The notes below the pieces were generated by a model. That model had not been told where the DNA came from, ran no database searches, and worked only from the letters and a program-made list of their open reading frames with translations. Shown one piece after another: positions 19,563-28,441 of a stretch of DNA of 50,136 nucleotides (its first letter is position 1; each line of letters starts with the position of its first letter). This DNA is from Xanthobacteraceae bacterium. GTDB taxonomy: Bacteria > Pseudomonadota > Alphaproteobacteria > Rhizobiales > Xanthobacteraceae. The stretch covers positions 166,635 through 216,770 of the forward strand of contig JALHLQ010000003.1 of the NCBI GenBank assembly GCA_022844485.1. Direction: 5' to 3'. The translations under genes were made by a program, and so were the position numbers.

Positions 19563-20159
19563 ATGCCTTTGCATTCCATTCCTGTCGCCGAAAAAAGGAC
19601 CCTTCGTCTCGACGACGAGGTCCATTTCATCCGCTCATGGCTGGAGAAGCCGCTGGCGACGGGCGCGGTCACGCCGTCTGGCCGCGCGCTGGCGCGCACC
19701 ATGGCGCGCTATGTCGATCCGCATTCGCGAGGACCGGTGGTCGAGCTGGGTCCGGGCACAGGACCGGTCACCGAGGCGCTGATCGAGCGCGGCATCGATC
19801 AGTCTCGGCTCGTGCTGGTCGAGTTCAATCCAACCTTCTGCCAGCTTCTCCGCGCCCGCTTTCCGCAAGCCACCGTCATTGCGGGCGATGCCTATGACAT
19901 TCGGCGCGTGCTGGGTCATGTCGGACCGGCGGCCGCGGTCGTGTCGGGGCTGCCATTGGTGACGAAACCGATGCGCATGCGGCTGCGGCTTCTGCGCGAC
20001 GCGCTCGGCGTCATGCAGCATGGCGCCCCCTTCGTGCAATTCACCTATGCCGTCGTCGCGCCCATTCCGCGCTCGCTCGCCGGATTGCGGGTTCAGGCTT
20101 CGGAGCGCATCTGGATGAATTTGCCACCTGCGCGCGTTTGGGTTTACCGCAAGGATTGA
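19563..20159 (+). CDS. pmtA: Phospholipid N-methyltransferase PmtA
   Basis: A 198-residue SAM-dependent methyltransferase of the PmtA type, which methylates phosphatidylethanolamine stepwise towards phosphatidylcholine at the membrane. The SAM motif VVELGPGTGPVTEAL (about 60-74) and the post-motif region VVSGLPL fit the family. An alternative is another small class I methyltransferase, but the position after dnaJ matches rhizobial pmtA. No strong ribosome site is visible. Confidence 0.88.
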   Translation: MPLHSIPVAEKRTLRLDDEVHFIRSWLEKPLATGAVTPSGRALARTMARYVDPHSRGPVVELGPGTGPVTEALIERGIDQSRLVLVEFNPTFCQLLRARFPQATVIAGDAYDIRRVLGHVGPAAAVVSGLPLVTKPMRMRLRLLRDALGVMQHGAPFVQFTYAVVAPIPRSLAGLRVQASERIWMNLPPARVWVYRKD

Positions 20160-20170
20160 CCCCCGCCAGG

Positions 20171-20207
20171 GTATTTTCCGGCCAACCGGTACGCACTCGG
20201 AAAATGC
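20171..20207. repeat. Degenerate AAGTGG/CCGGTT-family palindrome
   Basis: The outer arms GTATTTTCCG and CGGAAAATGC surround a GCCAACCGGT centre. It shares the central CCGGT with the family at 1-320 but has different, still complementary arms. It fills the gap between pmtA and the FMN reductase gene. Confidence 0.7.
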
Positions 20208-20239
20208 TCTGGGATTGGCAGCAACCGGATTCCCCTAAA

Positions 20240-20830
20240 ATGCCGAGAATCCTGGTTTTTTCGGGCTCGACCCGCACCGGCTCGTACAACGCCCTTCTTG
20301 CCGCGCGAGCCGCCGATGAACTCCGCAAGGCGGGGGGCGAGGCCACGCTGTCTTCGCTCTCCGATTATCCTCTCCCGATCTATGACGGCGACCTTGAGAA
20401 AAATTCCGGCCAGCCCGCCGATGCCGTGGCGCTGAAGCGCCTCTTCTGCGCGCATCACGGCGTGTTCATCGCCTCGCCTGAATACAACGCCTCGGTGACG
20501 CCGCTGTTGAAGAATGCGCTCGATTGGGTATCGCGCGTGCGCGAGGGAGGCGAGCCGGCCTTGCCGGCCTACAAGAACCGCGCCTTCGCCATCGCCGGCG
20601 CATCGCCCGGCCCCTCGGCCGCCATCCGCTCCTTGCTCGCGCTCCGCCAGATTCTCGCCGTCGGTTGCGGCGCGCTTGTCATCCCCGAGCAGGTGACGAT
20701 CCGCGACGCGGCCAATGTGTTCGGCGAGGACGGCGAGATCAAGGATGAGCGCACGGTCGGCTTCCTGCGCGCGCAATGCCAGCGTCTCGTCGTCATCGCG
20801 CGCTTCTTCGAGCAAGGAGGCGGCGCGTGA
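20240..20830 (+). CDS. NADPH-dependent FMN reductase family protein
   Basis: A 196-residue flavodoxin-fold oxidoreductase (FMN_red family) expected to reduce FMN, quinones or azo compounds with NAD(P)H. The phosphate-binding loop [10 protein letters not shown] follows the first strand, and [18 protein letters not shown] is the characteristic second motif. The physiological substrate is unknown. I start at [10 protein letters not shown], the usual family N-terminus. Its stop overlaps the GTG start of pyrF (GTGA), implying translational coupling. Confidence 0.93.
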   Translation: MPRILVFSGSTRTGSYNALLAARAADELRKAGGEATLSSLSDYPLPIYDGDLEKNSGQPADAVALKRLFCAHHGVFIASPEYNASVTPLLKNALDWVSRVREGGEPALPAYKNRAFAIAGASPGPSAAIRSLLALRQILAVGCGALVIPEQVTIRDAANVFGEDGEIKDERTVGFLRAQCQRLVVIARFFEQGGGA

Positions 20831-21531
20831 GCGTGACCGCCCGCGAGCGGCTGATCGTCGCCCTCGACCTGCCGCGCCTTTCTGCGGCGGAAGCCATGGT
20901 CGAGCGGCTCGGCGACAGCGTTGTCTTCTACAAGATCGGCTATCAGCTCTTGTTCGATCGCGGTCTGCCCTTTGCGGAGGCGCTCGTGCGCGCGGGCAAG
21001 CAGGTCTTCCTCGACCTGAAGCTGCACGATATCGGCAACACGGTTGCGAACGGGGTCGCTCAAGCGGCGGGCCTGGGGGTCAGCTTCCTGACCGTGCACG
21101 GCTATCCGCAGACCATGCGGGCCGCGGTGGAAGGACGACGCGGCTCAGGCTTGCGCCTTCTCGCGGTGACGGTGCTGACCTCCTACGACGATGCCGACCT
21201 GGCGGCCGCCGGCTACGCGACCGGCGTGAAAGATTTGGCCGCGCGCCGCGCCGAGCAGGCGCGCGAGATCGGGATGGACGGCCTCGTCTGCTCGCCGGAG
21301 GAAGCCGCCGGCTTGCGCCGCCTCGTCGGTCCGGACATGGCCCTGGTCACTCCGGGGATTCGTCCCTCCGGCGCGGAGGCAGGCGATCAGAAGCGCGTCA
21401 TGACGCCCACTCGCGCGATCGCCGCCGGTGCGGATTATCTGGTTGTCGGCCGTCCCATTCTCGACGCCGATGACCCCCGTGCCGCGGCCGAGGCGATACT
21501 GGCCGAGATCGCCAAGGCGCAAGGACGCTGA
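20827..21531 (+). CDS. pyrF: Orotidine 5'-phosphate decarboxylase
   Basis: A 234-residue TIM-barrel enzyme that decarboxylates OMP to UMP, the last step of pyrimidine synthesis. The catalytic [11 protein letters not shown] (Lys-Asp pairs), the TVHG strand and the C-terminal VVGRPI phosphate site are present. The start is a GTG at 20827 preceded by AAGGAGG with six-base spacing and overlapping the upstream stop. Confidence 0.97.
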   Translation: MSVTARERLIVALDLPRLSAAEAMVERLGDSVVFYKIGYQLLFDRGLPFAEALVRAGKQVFLDLKLHDIGNTVANGVAQAAGLGVSFLTVHGYPQTMRAAVEGRRGSGLRLLAVTVLTSYDDADLAAAGYATGVKDLAARRAEQAREIGMDGLVCSPEEAAGLRRLVGPDMALVTPGIRPSGAEAGDQKRVMTPTRAIAAGADYLVVGRPILDADDPRAAAEAILAEIAKAQGR

Positions 21532-21546
21532 ACAAGGAGGACAACG

Positions 21547-21849
21547 ATGCCCAAGGCCTATTGGATCGCGCGCGTCGACGTGCGGGATGCGGAAGGCTAC
21601 AAGCCCTACACGGCGGCGAATGCCAGCCCCTTCAAGAAATACGGCGCCAGGTTCCTCGTGCGCGGCGGCAAGTTCGAGACGGTCGAAGGCACCAGCCGCT
21701 CGCGCAATGTCGTCATCGAATTCAAGGACTATGCCACCGCGCTCGCCTGCTACAATTCTCCCGAGTATCAGGAGGCGCTCGCTCTCCGCCTGCCGCATTC
21801 CACCGCCGACCTCATCATCATCGAAGGCTACGACGGCCAGCAGCCTTGA
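21547..21849 (+). CDS. DUF1330 domain-containing protein
   Basis: A 100-residue protein of the DUF1330 family with a dimeric alpha-beta barrel (ferredoxin-like) fold. The family pattern is clear: MPKAYWIARVDVRD at the start, AANASPFKKYGARFLVRGG in the middle, and FKDYATALACYNSPEYQEA. No reaction has been established for most members. AAGGAGG precedes the ATG, 15 bases after pyrF, so it is in the pyrF operon. Confidence 0.95.
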   Translation: MPKAYWIARVDVRDAEGYKPYTAANASPFKKYGARFLVRGGKFETVEGTSRSRNVVIEFKDYATALACYNSPEYQEALALRLPHSTADLIIIEGYDGQQP

Positions 21850-21996
21850 AGGATCAGTGAACGCGTCACGCTCGACGGCGCGCGGCCGGTCGCGCCGCGC
21901 CATGGCCGCGTTCAAGTCCGATCGGCAACGCTGTTCACGCGGTCCGGCTTCCCTACGAGCCGCTCCCTCGTTATACCCGCGCAAACGGAGCGATGG

Positions 21997-22812
21997 ATGG
22001 GCGACATGCGATTGATCGTGGCCGGTGCCGGCGGGCGCATGGGGCGCACGCTCATCAAGGCCATCGCGGATGCAAAGGGGCTCGTCCTCGCCGGCGCGAT
22101 CGAACCCGGCGGCTCGCCCTGGCTCGGGCAGGATTCGGGAACGCTCGCCGGCCTTCCCCAAAACGGCGTTCTCGTGAGCGCCGATCCGAAACCCCTCGCC
22201 AAGTCGGCCGACGGCATCATCGACTTCACGATACCGTCGGCGACGGCCGCCTTCGCCGCGCTGAGCGCGGAGAGCGGGCTTGCGCATGTCATCGGCACGA
22301 CCGGGCTTTCGGCGGCCGAGGACGCCAGGATCAAGGACGCCGCGCGCCGCACGCCGATCGTGATGTCCGGCAATATGAGTCTCGGCGTCAATCTTCTCGC
22401 GGCGCTCGTGCGCCGCGTGGCGAAAACGCTCGACGAGGAGTTCGATATCGAGATCGTCGAGATGCATCACAACAAGAAGATCGACGCGCCGTCCGGCACG
22501 GCGCTCCTTCTCGGCCGCGCGGCCGCCGAGGGCCGCGGCGTCGATCTCGACCAGCGCTCGGTTCGCGCCCGCGACGGCCACACGGGCGCGCGGCGGACCG
22601 GCGACATCGGCTTTGCGGCCTTGCGCGGGGGCACGGTGGTCGGCGAGCACAATGTGATCTTTGCGGGTCCCGCCGAACGCATCGAGCTCGCGCACAAGGC
22701 CGAGGACCGCATGATCTTCGCCCGCGGCGCGCTGCGGGCCGCGCTGTGGGCGCGCGGCCGCAAACCCGGGCTCTACGCGATGGCCGACGTGCTCGGGCTC
22801 ACGGATTTCTGA
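21997..22812 (+). CDS. dapB: 4-hydroxy-tetrahydrodipicolinate reductase
   Basis: A 271-residue NAD(P)H-dependent reductase of the lysine/diaminopimelate pathway. The N-terminal dinucleotide motif is [25 protein letters not shown] and the catalytic [15 protein letters not shown] (His-His and Lys) follow. GGAG lies close before the ATG. A 147-base gap separates it from DUF1330 and contains a small GC hairpin (near 21880-21900). gpmA follows after 16 bases on the same strand. Confidence 0.97.
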   Translation: MGDMRLIVAGAGGRMGRTLIKAIADAKGLVLAGAIEPGGSPWLGQDSGTLAGLPQNGVLVSADPKPLAKSADGIIDFTIPSATAAFAALSAESGLAHVIGTTGLSAAEDARIKDAARRTPIVMSGNMSLGVNLLAALVRRVAKTLDEEFDIEIVEMHHNKKIDAPSGTALLLGRAAAEGRGVDLDQRSVRARDGHTGARRTGDIGFAALRGGTVVGEHNVIFAGPAERIELAHKAEDRMIFARGALRAALWARGRKPGLYAMADVLGLTDF

Positions 22813-22828
22813 AGATCAAGGACCACGC

Positions 22829-23452
22829 ATGACCGACCGCCTTCTTGTGCTCGTCCGCCACGGCCAGAGCGAATGGAATCTGAAGAATCTGTTCACCGGC
22901 TGGCGCGATGTCGACTTGAGCGAGCAGGGCGTGCGGGAGGCGCATGTCGCCGGCGCAAAGCTCAAGGCGCAAGGACTTGTTTTCGACATCGCTTTCACCT
23001 CGGCGCTCGTCCGCGCGCAGCGCACGCTCGACATCATCCTGCAGGAGCTTGGCCAAACGGGCATCCCGGTGATCAAGGACCAGGCGCTGAACGAGCGCGA
23101 TTACGGCGACCTTGTCGGCCTCAACAAAGACGACGCGCGCAAGAAATGGGGCGAGGAGCAGGTGCATGTCTGGCGGCGTTCCTATGACGTCGCGCCGCCC
23201 GGCGGCGAAAGCCTGAAAGACACCGCCGCGCGCGTGCTGCCTTACTACATTCAGGAAATCCTGCCGCGCATCCTGCGCGGCGAGCGCGTGTTGATCGCCG
23301 CGCACGGGAATTCCTTGCGCGCGCTCATCATGGTGCTCGACCGGCATACGCCCGAATCCATCACCCGGCTGAACCTGGAAACCGGCGTCCCGATGATCTA
23401 CCGCCTCCATGCCGACTCGACGGTCGCCTCGAAGCTCGATCTTGCGGCCTGA
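22829..23452 (+). CDS. gpmA: 2,3-bisphosphoglycerate-dependent phosphoglycerate mutase
   Basis: A 207-residue glycolytic mutase that interconverts 3- and 2-phosphoglycerate through a phosphohistidine. The active-site VRHGQSEWN (first His), the second catalytic His in AAHGNSLRA, and [12 protein letters not shown] are visible. It is slightly short compared with the enterobacterial enzyme, as is usual in alphaproteobacteria. It is likely co-transcribed with dapB. Confidence 0.96.
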   Translation: MTDRLLVLVRHGQSEWNLKNLFTGWRDVDLSEQGVREAHVAGAKLKAQGLVFDIAFTSALVRAQRTLDIILQELGQTGIPVIKDQALNERDYGDLVGLNKDDARKKWGEEQVHVWRRSYDVAPPGGESLKDTAARVLPYYIQEILPRILRGERVLIAAHGNSLRALIMVLDRHTPESITRLNLETGVPMIYRLHADSTVASKLDLAA

Positions 23453-23555
23453 CGCGATCACGGAAAAGCCTGGATTGGTGCGCAGGACATCGCCACGGCC
23501 GCGGTTGCAGAGCGGCGGCCTTCAGCCATTTTCATGGGATAAAAAGGGTCCTGTC

Positions 23556-24161
23556 ATGCGCCTTGTGACGAGCGCCGTCGTGTTTGCTGTTGCCATGAGT
23601 CCTGCCGCCGGGCAGGTCGCAAACGAACGTCCGCAGCGCAGCCCGCCGCCGCCGAGCACGGTCGCGGTCGGCGCGCCCGGTGCGCCACGCGCGGAGCCGA
23701 CCTGGAATTTCCGAGAGCTCGACAGGAACGGCGACCGCGAGCTGACGCGCGTGGAATTCAGCCGCGTCGCGCGCGAGCTTTTCCGCGCCTGGGACATGAA
23801 TCAGAACTATCGCATCGAGGGCATCGAATTCTACCGCTCGCTCTTTTCCAGTTGCGATCGGGATCGCGACGGAAAGATCTCCGACCAGGAACTGGCCCGG
23901 GCGGCGGCCTTCTGGGGCCGCGGGATCGACGGGATCGGTCTTGCGGCATGGGATGCGGATCGCAACGGAACGATCGATCTGCAGGAATTCAGAACCGGCT
24001 GGACGACGGCAGGACTTTTTGCGCGATGGGATCTGAACAAGGACTTGTGGCTCAGCGATGATGAGCTCGAAGCGGGATTGTTCGGTCTCTGGGACCGGGA
24101 CGGCAACGGCAATGTTGCCGAGAACGAGTTCGCGGAAGGCAACGCGTTCGCCTGGTTCTGA
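23556..24161 (+). CDS. Secreted protein with six EF-hand loops
   Basis: A 201-residue protein with an N-terminal signal peptide (MRLVTSAVVFAVAMSPAAG) and a proline-rich linker (to about 48). Six 12-residue EF-hand loops follow, starting at Asp56, Asp80, Asp101, Asp133, Asp159 and Asp180. Each begins with Asp and ends with Glu, for example DRDRDGKISDQE and DADRNGTIDLQE. Loops 2 and 5 lack the usual Gly at position 6. It probably binds calcium in the periplasm or outside the cell; the function is unknown. AAAAAGGG precedes the ATG at 23556. It follows gpmA on the same strand and converges with the ada-like gene. Confidence 0.85.
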   Translation: MRLVTSAVVFAVAMSPAAGQVANERPQRSPPPPSTVAVGAPGAPRAEPTWNFRELDRNGDRELTRVEFSRVARELFRAWDMNQNYRIEGIEFYRSLFSSCDRDRDGKISDQELARAAAFWGRGIDGIGLAAWDADRNGTIDLQEFRTGWTTAGLFARWDLNKDLWLSDDELEAGLFGLWDRDGNGNVAENEFAEGNAFAWF

Positions 24162-24185
24162 CCGGCGCCCGGTGCGGACAGGCCG

Positions 24186-25076
24186 TCAGCCCGCGCCGAC
24201 CTTCCCCGCCTCCCAGCCGATGATCGCGCGCTTGCGCGTCAGCCCCCAGTGGTAGCCGGTGAGATCGCCCGAGCGGCCGATCACGCGATGGCAGGGAACG
24301 ACGAAGCAGAGCGGGTTCTTGCCGACAGCAGCGCCGACGGCCCGCGCGGCCTTTCGGCTGCACACTTTCTCGGCGACATCGGAATAGGTCGTGGCGCGCC
24401 CCATCGGAATGCCGAGAAGCGTTTCCCACACGCGCACCTCGAAATCGGTCCCGATCATGACGATGCGCAGCGGCCGATCCGGCCGCCATTCGCCGGGATC
24501 GAAAACGCGCCGCGCGAGCGGCGCGGTCGCGGCCTGGTCCTGCACATAGGCGGCTTTCGGCCAGCGTCCGCGCATGTCCGCCAGCGCCGCGTCCTCCTCA
24601 CCGGGATCGGCGAAGGCAAGTCCGGCGAGGCCGCGCGGCGTCGCCATCACCAGCGCGGTGCCGAAAGGCGAGGGGTGGAACCCGTATTGGATCGTCAGTC
24701 CCGCCCCGCCCGCCTTCCATTCGCCGGGCGACATCGCCTCATGCGTCACGAACAGGTCGTGCAGGCGTCCCGGTCCGGAAAGCCCGACCTCATAGGCGGC
24801 GTCGAGCACGCTGGCGGATTCCCGCAGCAGGGCGCGCGCATGATCGAGGGTGAGCGCCTGCAGGAACGCCTTGGGCGTAAGCCCCGCCCAGCGGCGGAAA
24901 AGGCGGTGCAAATCGGCGCTTGAGACCCCGGCCGCCTCGGCGATCTTGTCGACATCCGGCTGGGCGCGCCAATGCTCGGAAATATAGGCAATGGCCCGCC
25001 GCACGATCGCGTAATCGGTCGCGGCGGTGGAGAGGGCGGAGAGGGCGGAGAGGTCGGCGCGATCGGGCGACAGCAT
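24186..25076 (-). CDS. AraC-type regulator fused to O6-alkylguanine-DNA methyltransferase (Ada-like, short form)
   Basis: A 296-residue fusion. Residues 25-120 are an AraC-type DNA-binding domain (ISEHW to PGEWK). Residues 125-290 are an O6-methylguanine methyltransferase with the suicide cysteine in VVPCHRVIGRSG (Cys262) and the helix-turn-helix around GRATTYSDVA. The N-terminal phosphotriester-repair domain of true Ada is missing, so induction by methylated phosphotriesters cannot work in the usual way. A simple coding repeat at the N-terminus gives LSALSALS. It removes alkyl groups from guanine and may regulate repair genes. Confidence 0.93.
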   Translation of the reverse strand: MLSPDRADLSALSALSTAATDYAIVRRAIAYISEHWRAQPDVDKIAEAAGVSSADLHRLFRRWAGLTPKAFLQALTLDHARALLRESASVLDAAYEVGLSGPGRLHDLFVTHEAMSPGEWKAGGAGLTIQYGFHPSPFGTALVMATPRGLAGLAFADPGEEDAALADMRGRWPKAAYVQDQAATAPLARRVFDPGEWRPDRPLRIVMIGTDFEVRVWETLLGIPMGRATTYSDVAEKVCSRKAARAVGAAVGKNPLCFVVPCHRVIGRSGDLTGYHWGLTRKRAIIGWEAGKVGAG

Positions 25077-25157
25077 GGCTCATCCTCGCAGTGGTCCTGG
25101 TCAGCCTAGCTGCCACGCCGGCGGAAACCACCCGATTTCTGCCGGGCCTTGGGGTCT

Positions 25158-25649
25158 TCAAGGCCCGCGCGCCGCCGAAAGCGCGGCCGCTAGCGCCTTG
25201 GCGAACCCCTCCTTCTCGTGATGGCCCAGAACGCTGGCCACCGGAAGCCGCCGCCCGTGCGAGACCAGGAACAGGCGGTGAGTTCCAAAGGTCTCGATCC
25301 CCTCGCGGTCGAGCCGGACCCAGCGCGGGTTCAGCGTCCACTGCTGCGCGGCGCCCCGCCCGCTCACCTTGCGCACCGTGAGTTCCGACGGCGTCACCGT
25401 CACCACCTCGTAGGCGCGTCCGTCGCGATTGTTCACGCGGAACGCCCAGTAGAGGAGGGCGACGTCGAGCCCGAAAAACCCGAAGACCGGCCACGCTCCC
25501 ATCAGGGCGAAAACGATGCCGGCGACAAAGCTCGCCGCTCCGAAGAGGCCGAGCACGATCAGGAGCCCGCCAGGCGGCAACGACCGGCTCGGCCGCAGGA
25601 CCGCGGAGAAGAGCGGGAGTTCGTCGAGCGGAGCGTTGCCGGGGATCAT
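25158..25649 (-). CDS. DUF2244 domain-containing membrane protein
   Basis: A 163-residue inner-membrane protein of the DUF2244 family. Two adjacent hydrophobic segments (about 28-48 and 50-68) are followed by the WAFRVNNRDGRAYEVV signature and a soluble beta-rich C-terminal region. No function has been established for the family. It is divergent from nth, with only about 20 bases between the two starts, so the promoters must overlap the genes. Confidence 0.9.
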   Translation of the reverse strand: MIPGNAPLDELPLFSAVLRPSRSLPPGGLLIVLGLFGAASFVAGIVFALMGAWPVFGFFGLDVALLYWAFRVNNRDGRAYEVVTVTPSELTVRKVSGRGAAQQWTLNPRWVRLDREGIETFGTHRLFLVSHGRRLPVASVLGHHEKEGFAKALAAALSAARGP

Positions 25650-25670
25650 CGTTTCACTATAGGGGAGTTC

Positions 25671-26471
25671 ATGGCTCGGAAAACGATCTCTCGCAAGACA
25701 AGCGATTCAGCGCGCACGGGTTCGACAAGGAAAGCGCCTTCGGGCGCAAGGAAGCAAGAATCCGTTTTGCCGGGCTCCCGCCGACCGGCTCCGTCGAAGG
25801 CGGCGAATGCGAAACTCAGGCCCTGGTCGGCGGTCGAGGTCAAGGAGGCCTTCGAGCGCTTCCAAAAAGCCAATCCGCAGCCGCAAGGAGAACTGAAGCA
25901 CATCAACCCGTTCACGCTGCTTGTCGCGGTGGTCTTGTCGGCGCAGGCGACCGACGCCGGCGTGAACAAGGCGACGCCCGCGCTCTTTGCCGTGGCTGAC
26001 ACGCCGCAGAAGATGGTGGCGCTGGGGGAAGAAAGGCTGATCGGATTCATCAAGACCATCGGCCTGTTCCGCACCAAGGCGAAGAACGTCATTGCACTGT
26101 CGAAGCGTCTGGTCGAGCAGCATGGCGGAGGAGTGCCGCATGATCGCGCCGCGCTCGAAGCCTTGCCGGGCGTCGGCCGCAAGACCGCGAATGTGGTGCT
26201 CAACATCGCGTTCGGCGAGCCGACCATCGCGGTGGACACGCACATTTTCCGCGTCGGGAACCGGACGGGGCTCGCGCAAGGCTCAACGCCGCTTGAAGTC
26301 GAAACGAAGCTCGAAACCGCGGTGCCGGACGAATACAAGCTCCACGCGCATCACTGGCTGATCTTGCACGGTCGCTACGTCTGCAAGGCGCCGAAGCCCG
26401 AATGCTGGCGTTGCCTGATCCGCGATCTCTGCCGCTGGCCCGACAAGAACCTAAACCCCGTCGCGCGTTGA
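25671..26471 (+). CDS. nth: Endonuclease III
   Basis: A 266-residue DNA glycosylase/AP lyase for oxidised pyrimidines. The helix-hairpin-helix LPGVGRKTA holds the catalytic Lys171, and VDTHIFRV holds Asp189. The iron-sulfur ligands Cys238, Cys245, Cys248 and Cys254 have the exact C-X6-C-X2-C-X5-C spacing. An unusual basic, low-complexity N-terminal extension of about 50 residues precedes the conserved core. AGGGGAG precedes the ATG. Confidence 0.96.
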   Translation: MARKTISRKTSDSARTGSTRKAPSGARKQESVLPGSRRPAPSKAANAKLRPWSAVEVKEAFERFQKANPQPQGELKHINPFTLLVAVVLSAQATDAGVNKATPALFAVADTPQKMVALGEERLIGFIKTIGLFRTKAKNVIALSKRLVEQHGGGVPHDRAALEALPGVGRKTANVVLNIAFGEPTIAVDTHIFRVGNRTGLAQGSTPLEVETKLETAVPDEYKLHAHHWLILHGRYVCKAPKPECWRCLIRDLCRWPDKNLNPVAR

Positions 26472-27212
26472 GACCGCGCGCCGCGACGGCGGCTCGATGA
26501 CGTCGATTCGCCGGCCGCCGGCGAGCCGCTTGTGCAGATGCACCATGAACGCCGTGCCGAACAGCGGCGTCGCGAGATTGACGATCGGGATCGAAACAAA
26601 GGCCGCGATCAGCATTCCGGCGAAGAACAAGGTATTGCGATGCTCGTGGCGCAAGGCGCGCGCCTCCGCCGGCGAATGATGGCGCATGGCCGCCATCAGA
26701 AAATACTCGCGGCCGAGCAGATAGGCGTTGGCAAAAAAGAAGATCAGCAGGCCCAGTCCGGCAAACAGCAGGAACGGCGCCGCGACGAGATAGATGCCAA
26801 GCGCGAGCAGCGCCGTGCGCGCGCCTTCCAGCACGGCCCGCGCAATCGGCATCGCGGCTCCGAGCGGCTCTGCCGGATAATGCGTGCGCTCCACCTGGTC
26901 CGCGATGTCGTCGGCAAAGAAGCTTGCGACCAGCGCCGTGACCGCCGGCATGAGGAAGATCGCGCCGGCGAACAGGCCGATGCCAGCAATGATGGCGAAA
27001 ATCCAGAGCAGGGCGGTGACGATCGCCGCGCCCAGGCCGAGACTGCCTTCGAGCCACGCGCCGCCGTGCTCGGCAAGCCAGCCGAACAAGCGGTGCAAAC
27101 CGAACGCTGCGGCCAGGAGGATCAGCAGCGCCAGGCCGACAGATTTCATCAGCACGGCGCGGAACGGCAGCGATGTCATCTGCGACAGCGCCTTGATTGC
27201 GGCGTCGATCAT
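26451..27212 (-). CDS. EI24/CysZ-like membrane protein
   Basis: A 253-residue integral membrane protein of the EI24 domain family (CysZ-related). Four or more hydrophobic stretches are visible (about 22-42, 60-90, 130-165 and 190-215), with the family segment FFFANAYLLGREYF near 165-178. CysZ proteins are linked to sulfate uptake, but no cys genes are here, so the substrate is open. The ATG at 27212 follows GAGGT. Its 3' end overlaps the convergent nth 3' end by 21 bases. Confidence 0.85.
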   Translation of the reverse strand: MIDAAIKALSQMTSLPFRAVLMKSVGLALLILLAAAFGLHRLFGWLAEHGGAWLEGSLGLGAAIVTALLWIFAIIAGIGLFAGAIFLMPAVTALVASFFADDIADQVERTHYPAEPLGAAMPIARAVLEGARTALLALGIYLVAAPFLLFAGLGLLIFFFANAYLLGREYFLMAAMRHHSPAEARALRHEHRNTLFFAGMLIAAFVSIPIVNLATPLFGTAFMVHLHKRLAGGRRIDVIEPPSRRAVSTRDGV

Positions 27213-27228
27213 CGGAAAAGACCTCGCG

Positions 27229-27363
27229 CACTTTCCGGCGAAGTGGAAGCCGGTTCGCCGACACTGGATTCTAATCCGATGGGACGGAATCGGATTAGAA
27301 TCCAAGAATTATTATTTTGTCGCATTTTCTTTCGGCCAACCGGTACCCACTTGGCGGAAATGC
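27229..27363. repeat. Composite of three palindromes upstream of the EI24-like gene
   Basis: First, CGGCGAA (27236-27242) pairs with TTCGCCG (27254-27260) around GTGG-AAG-CCGG. Second, a perfect 15-bp stem GGATTCTAATCCGAT (27266-27280) pairs with its complement at 27289-27303 around an eight-base loop. Third, 27322-27363 reads on the minus strand as GCCAAGTGG-GTA-CCGGTTGGC inside GCATTT and AAATGC arms. The first and third belong to the AAGTGG-N3-CCGGTT family with arm sequences unlike those at 1-320. Confidence 0.85.
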
Positions 27364-27391
27364 TGTAGTCGCGCGGGCTCGCTCTGGCAAG

Positions 27392-28258
27392 TCAGCGCGC
27401 GATGATGCGTCGGCGGCTGCGCATGCGCGGCATCCCGTCGAGGCCGGGAACGAGCGTCACTTCCACGTCCTCCACGACCGGCGCCGGCGCCTGTGGGGCG
27501 GCGTCGCGCAAGCGCGGCAGATCGGCCCAGTGCATCTTTCGGTAGTCGAAGCCCTTTTCGAGCGTCGGCTTGACCACGCGGAAATAGGGCGAGATGTCGA
27601 AATCGCGCGGCGCATAAAGCGACGAATGCCGGATCTCGAGAATTTCACGCCGCGCGAGGCGGCTGTCCATGAGCGTGACCTTCGGCAGGATCGGATAGCG
27701 CACCGATTCGAAAGCCTGCGCGATCAGCGCCGAGCAGATGATGCGCGTGGGATCGCCGGAGCCGAGCGCCATCATGCGCCGCCGCCAGCGCGCCGGGATC
27801 GGCAGCGGCATCAGATAGCGCATCAGGTCGATGATGTTCTTCATGTCATAGTCGAGCCCGAGGCGCTCGACCGCGTAAGCGCACACCCTTTCCCGGTCGT
27901 GCTCGGTGAGCCCGACCGGCCGGCAAATGCGCGTGTGGAACTGGAAGTATTTCGACAGCGGAACCGATACGACGCCTTCGCCGAGATTGGCTTCGATCAG
28001 GGTATGCGGCTCGCCGTCGCCGCTGCTCTGTCCCGGCATCGGCCCGACATAGAGCGCCGCATGCGACCAGGTCGACTGCGTCAGATACTTGATGACGCCG
28101 GAGATGTGATTGTTGCCCTCGATCAGGAGCACGTCGCCCGGAGCGAGCGTTGCGGCGAGCGCGTGCGGATCGCTGGGCGTGAACGGCTCGTAGCCTGACA
28201 TCGGCCGTTCGAGATATTGGGCGAGTGCCTGCCCGATATTGTCGAGTACCCGACCCAT
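27392..28258 (-). CDS. YiiX/YebB-like NlpC/P60-superfamily cysteine hydrolase
   Basis: A 288-residue protein with the permuted papain-like fold of the YiiX (DUF830/C92) family. The likely catalytic residues are His66 in STWSHAALYVG, Glu89 in LIEANLGEGV and Cys175 in TRIICSALIAQA, in the order typical of permuted members. GDVLLIEG marks the first strand. Such enzymes cleave amide or ester bonds in cell-wall peptides or lipids; the substrate is unknown. I prefer the start MGRVLDNIGQ (28258); a longer frame to 28306 has no ribosome site. Confidence 0.88.
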   Translation of the reverse strand: MGRVLDNIGQALAQYLERPMSGYEPFTPSDPHALAATLAPGDVLLIEGNNHISGVIKYLTQSTWSHAALYVGPMPGQSSGDGEPHTLIEANLGEGVVSVPLSKYFQFHTRICRPVGLTEHDRERVCAYAVERLGLDYDMKNIIDLMRYLMPLPIPARWRRRMMALGSGDPTRIICSALIAQAFESVRYPILPKVTLMDSRLARREILEIRHSSLYAPRDFDISPYFRVVKPTLEKGFDYRKMHWADLPRLRDAAPQAPAPVVEDVEVTLVPGLDGMPRMRSRRRIIAR

Positions 28259-28441
28259 CCGCTGCGTTTCCCAGCCCAGCCCGCGGAGCCTTGCACGCGG
28301 GCGCAAGGCAGCATTTTATCCAGGGCGCGGTTGCGAATTGGTTCATCCCGCCGCAAGCCGCGCGGCGGTTTCGCCGTTCGTTTGCGCAGCTTGCGCCGTT
28401 GAGGCATTCTGATGCCGCCCTGCCGCAACCATTCGTCAACC

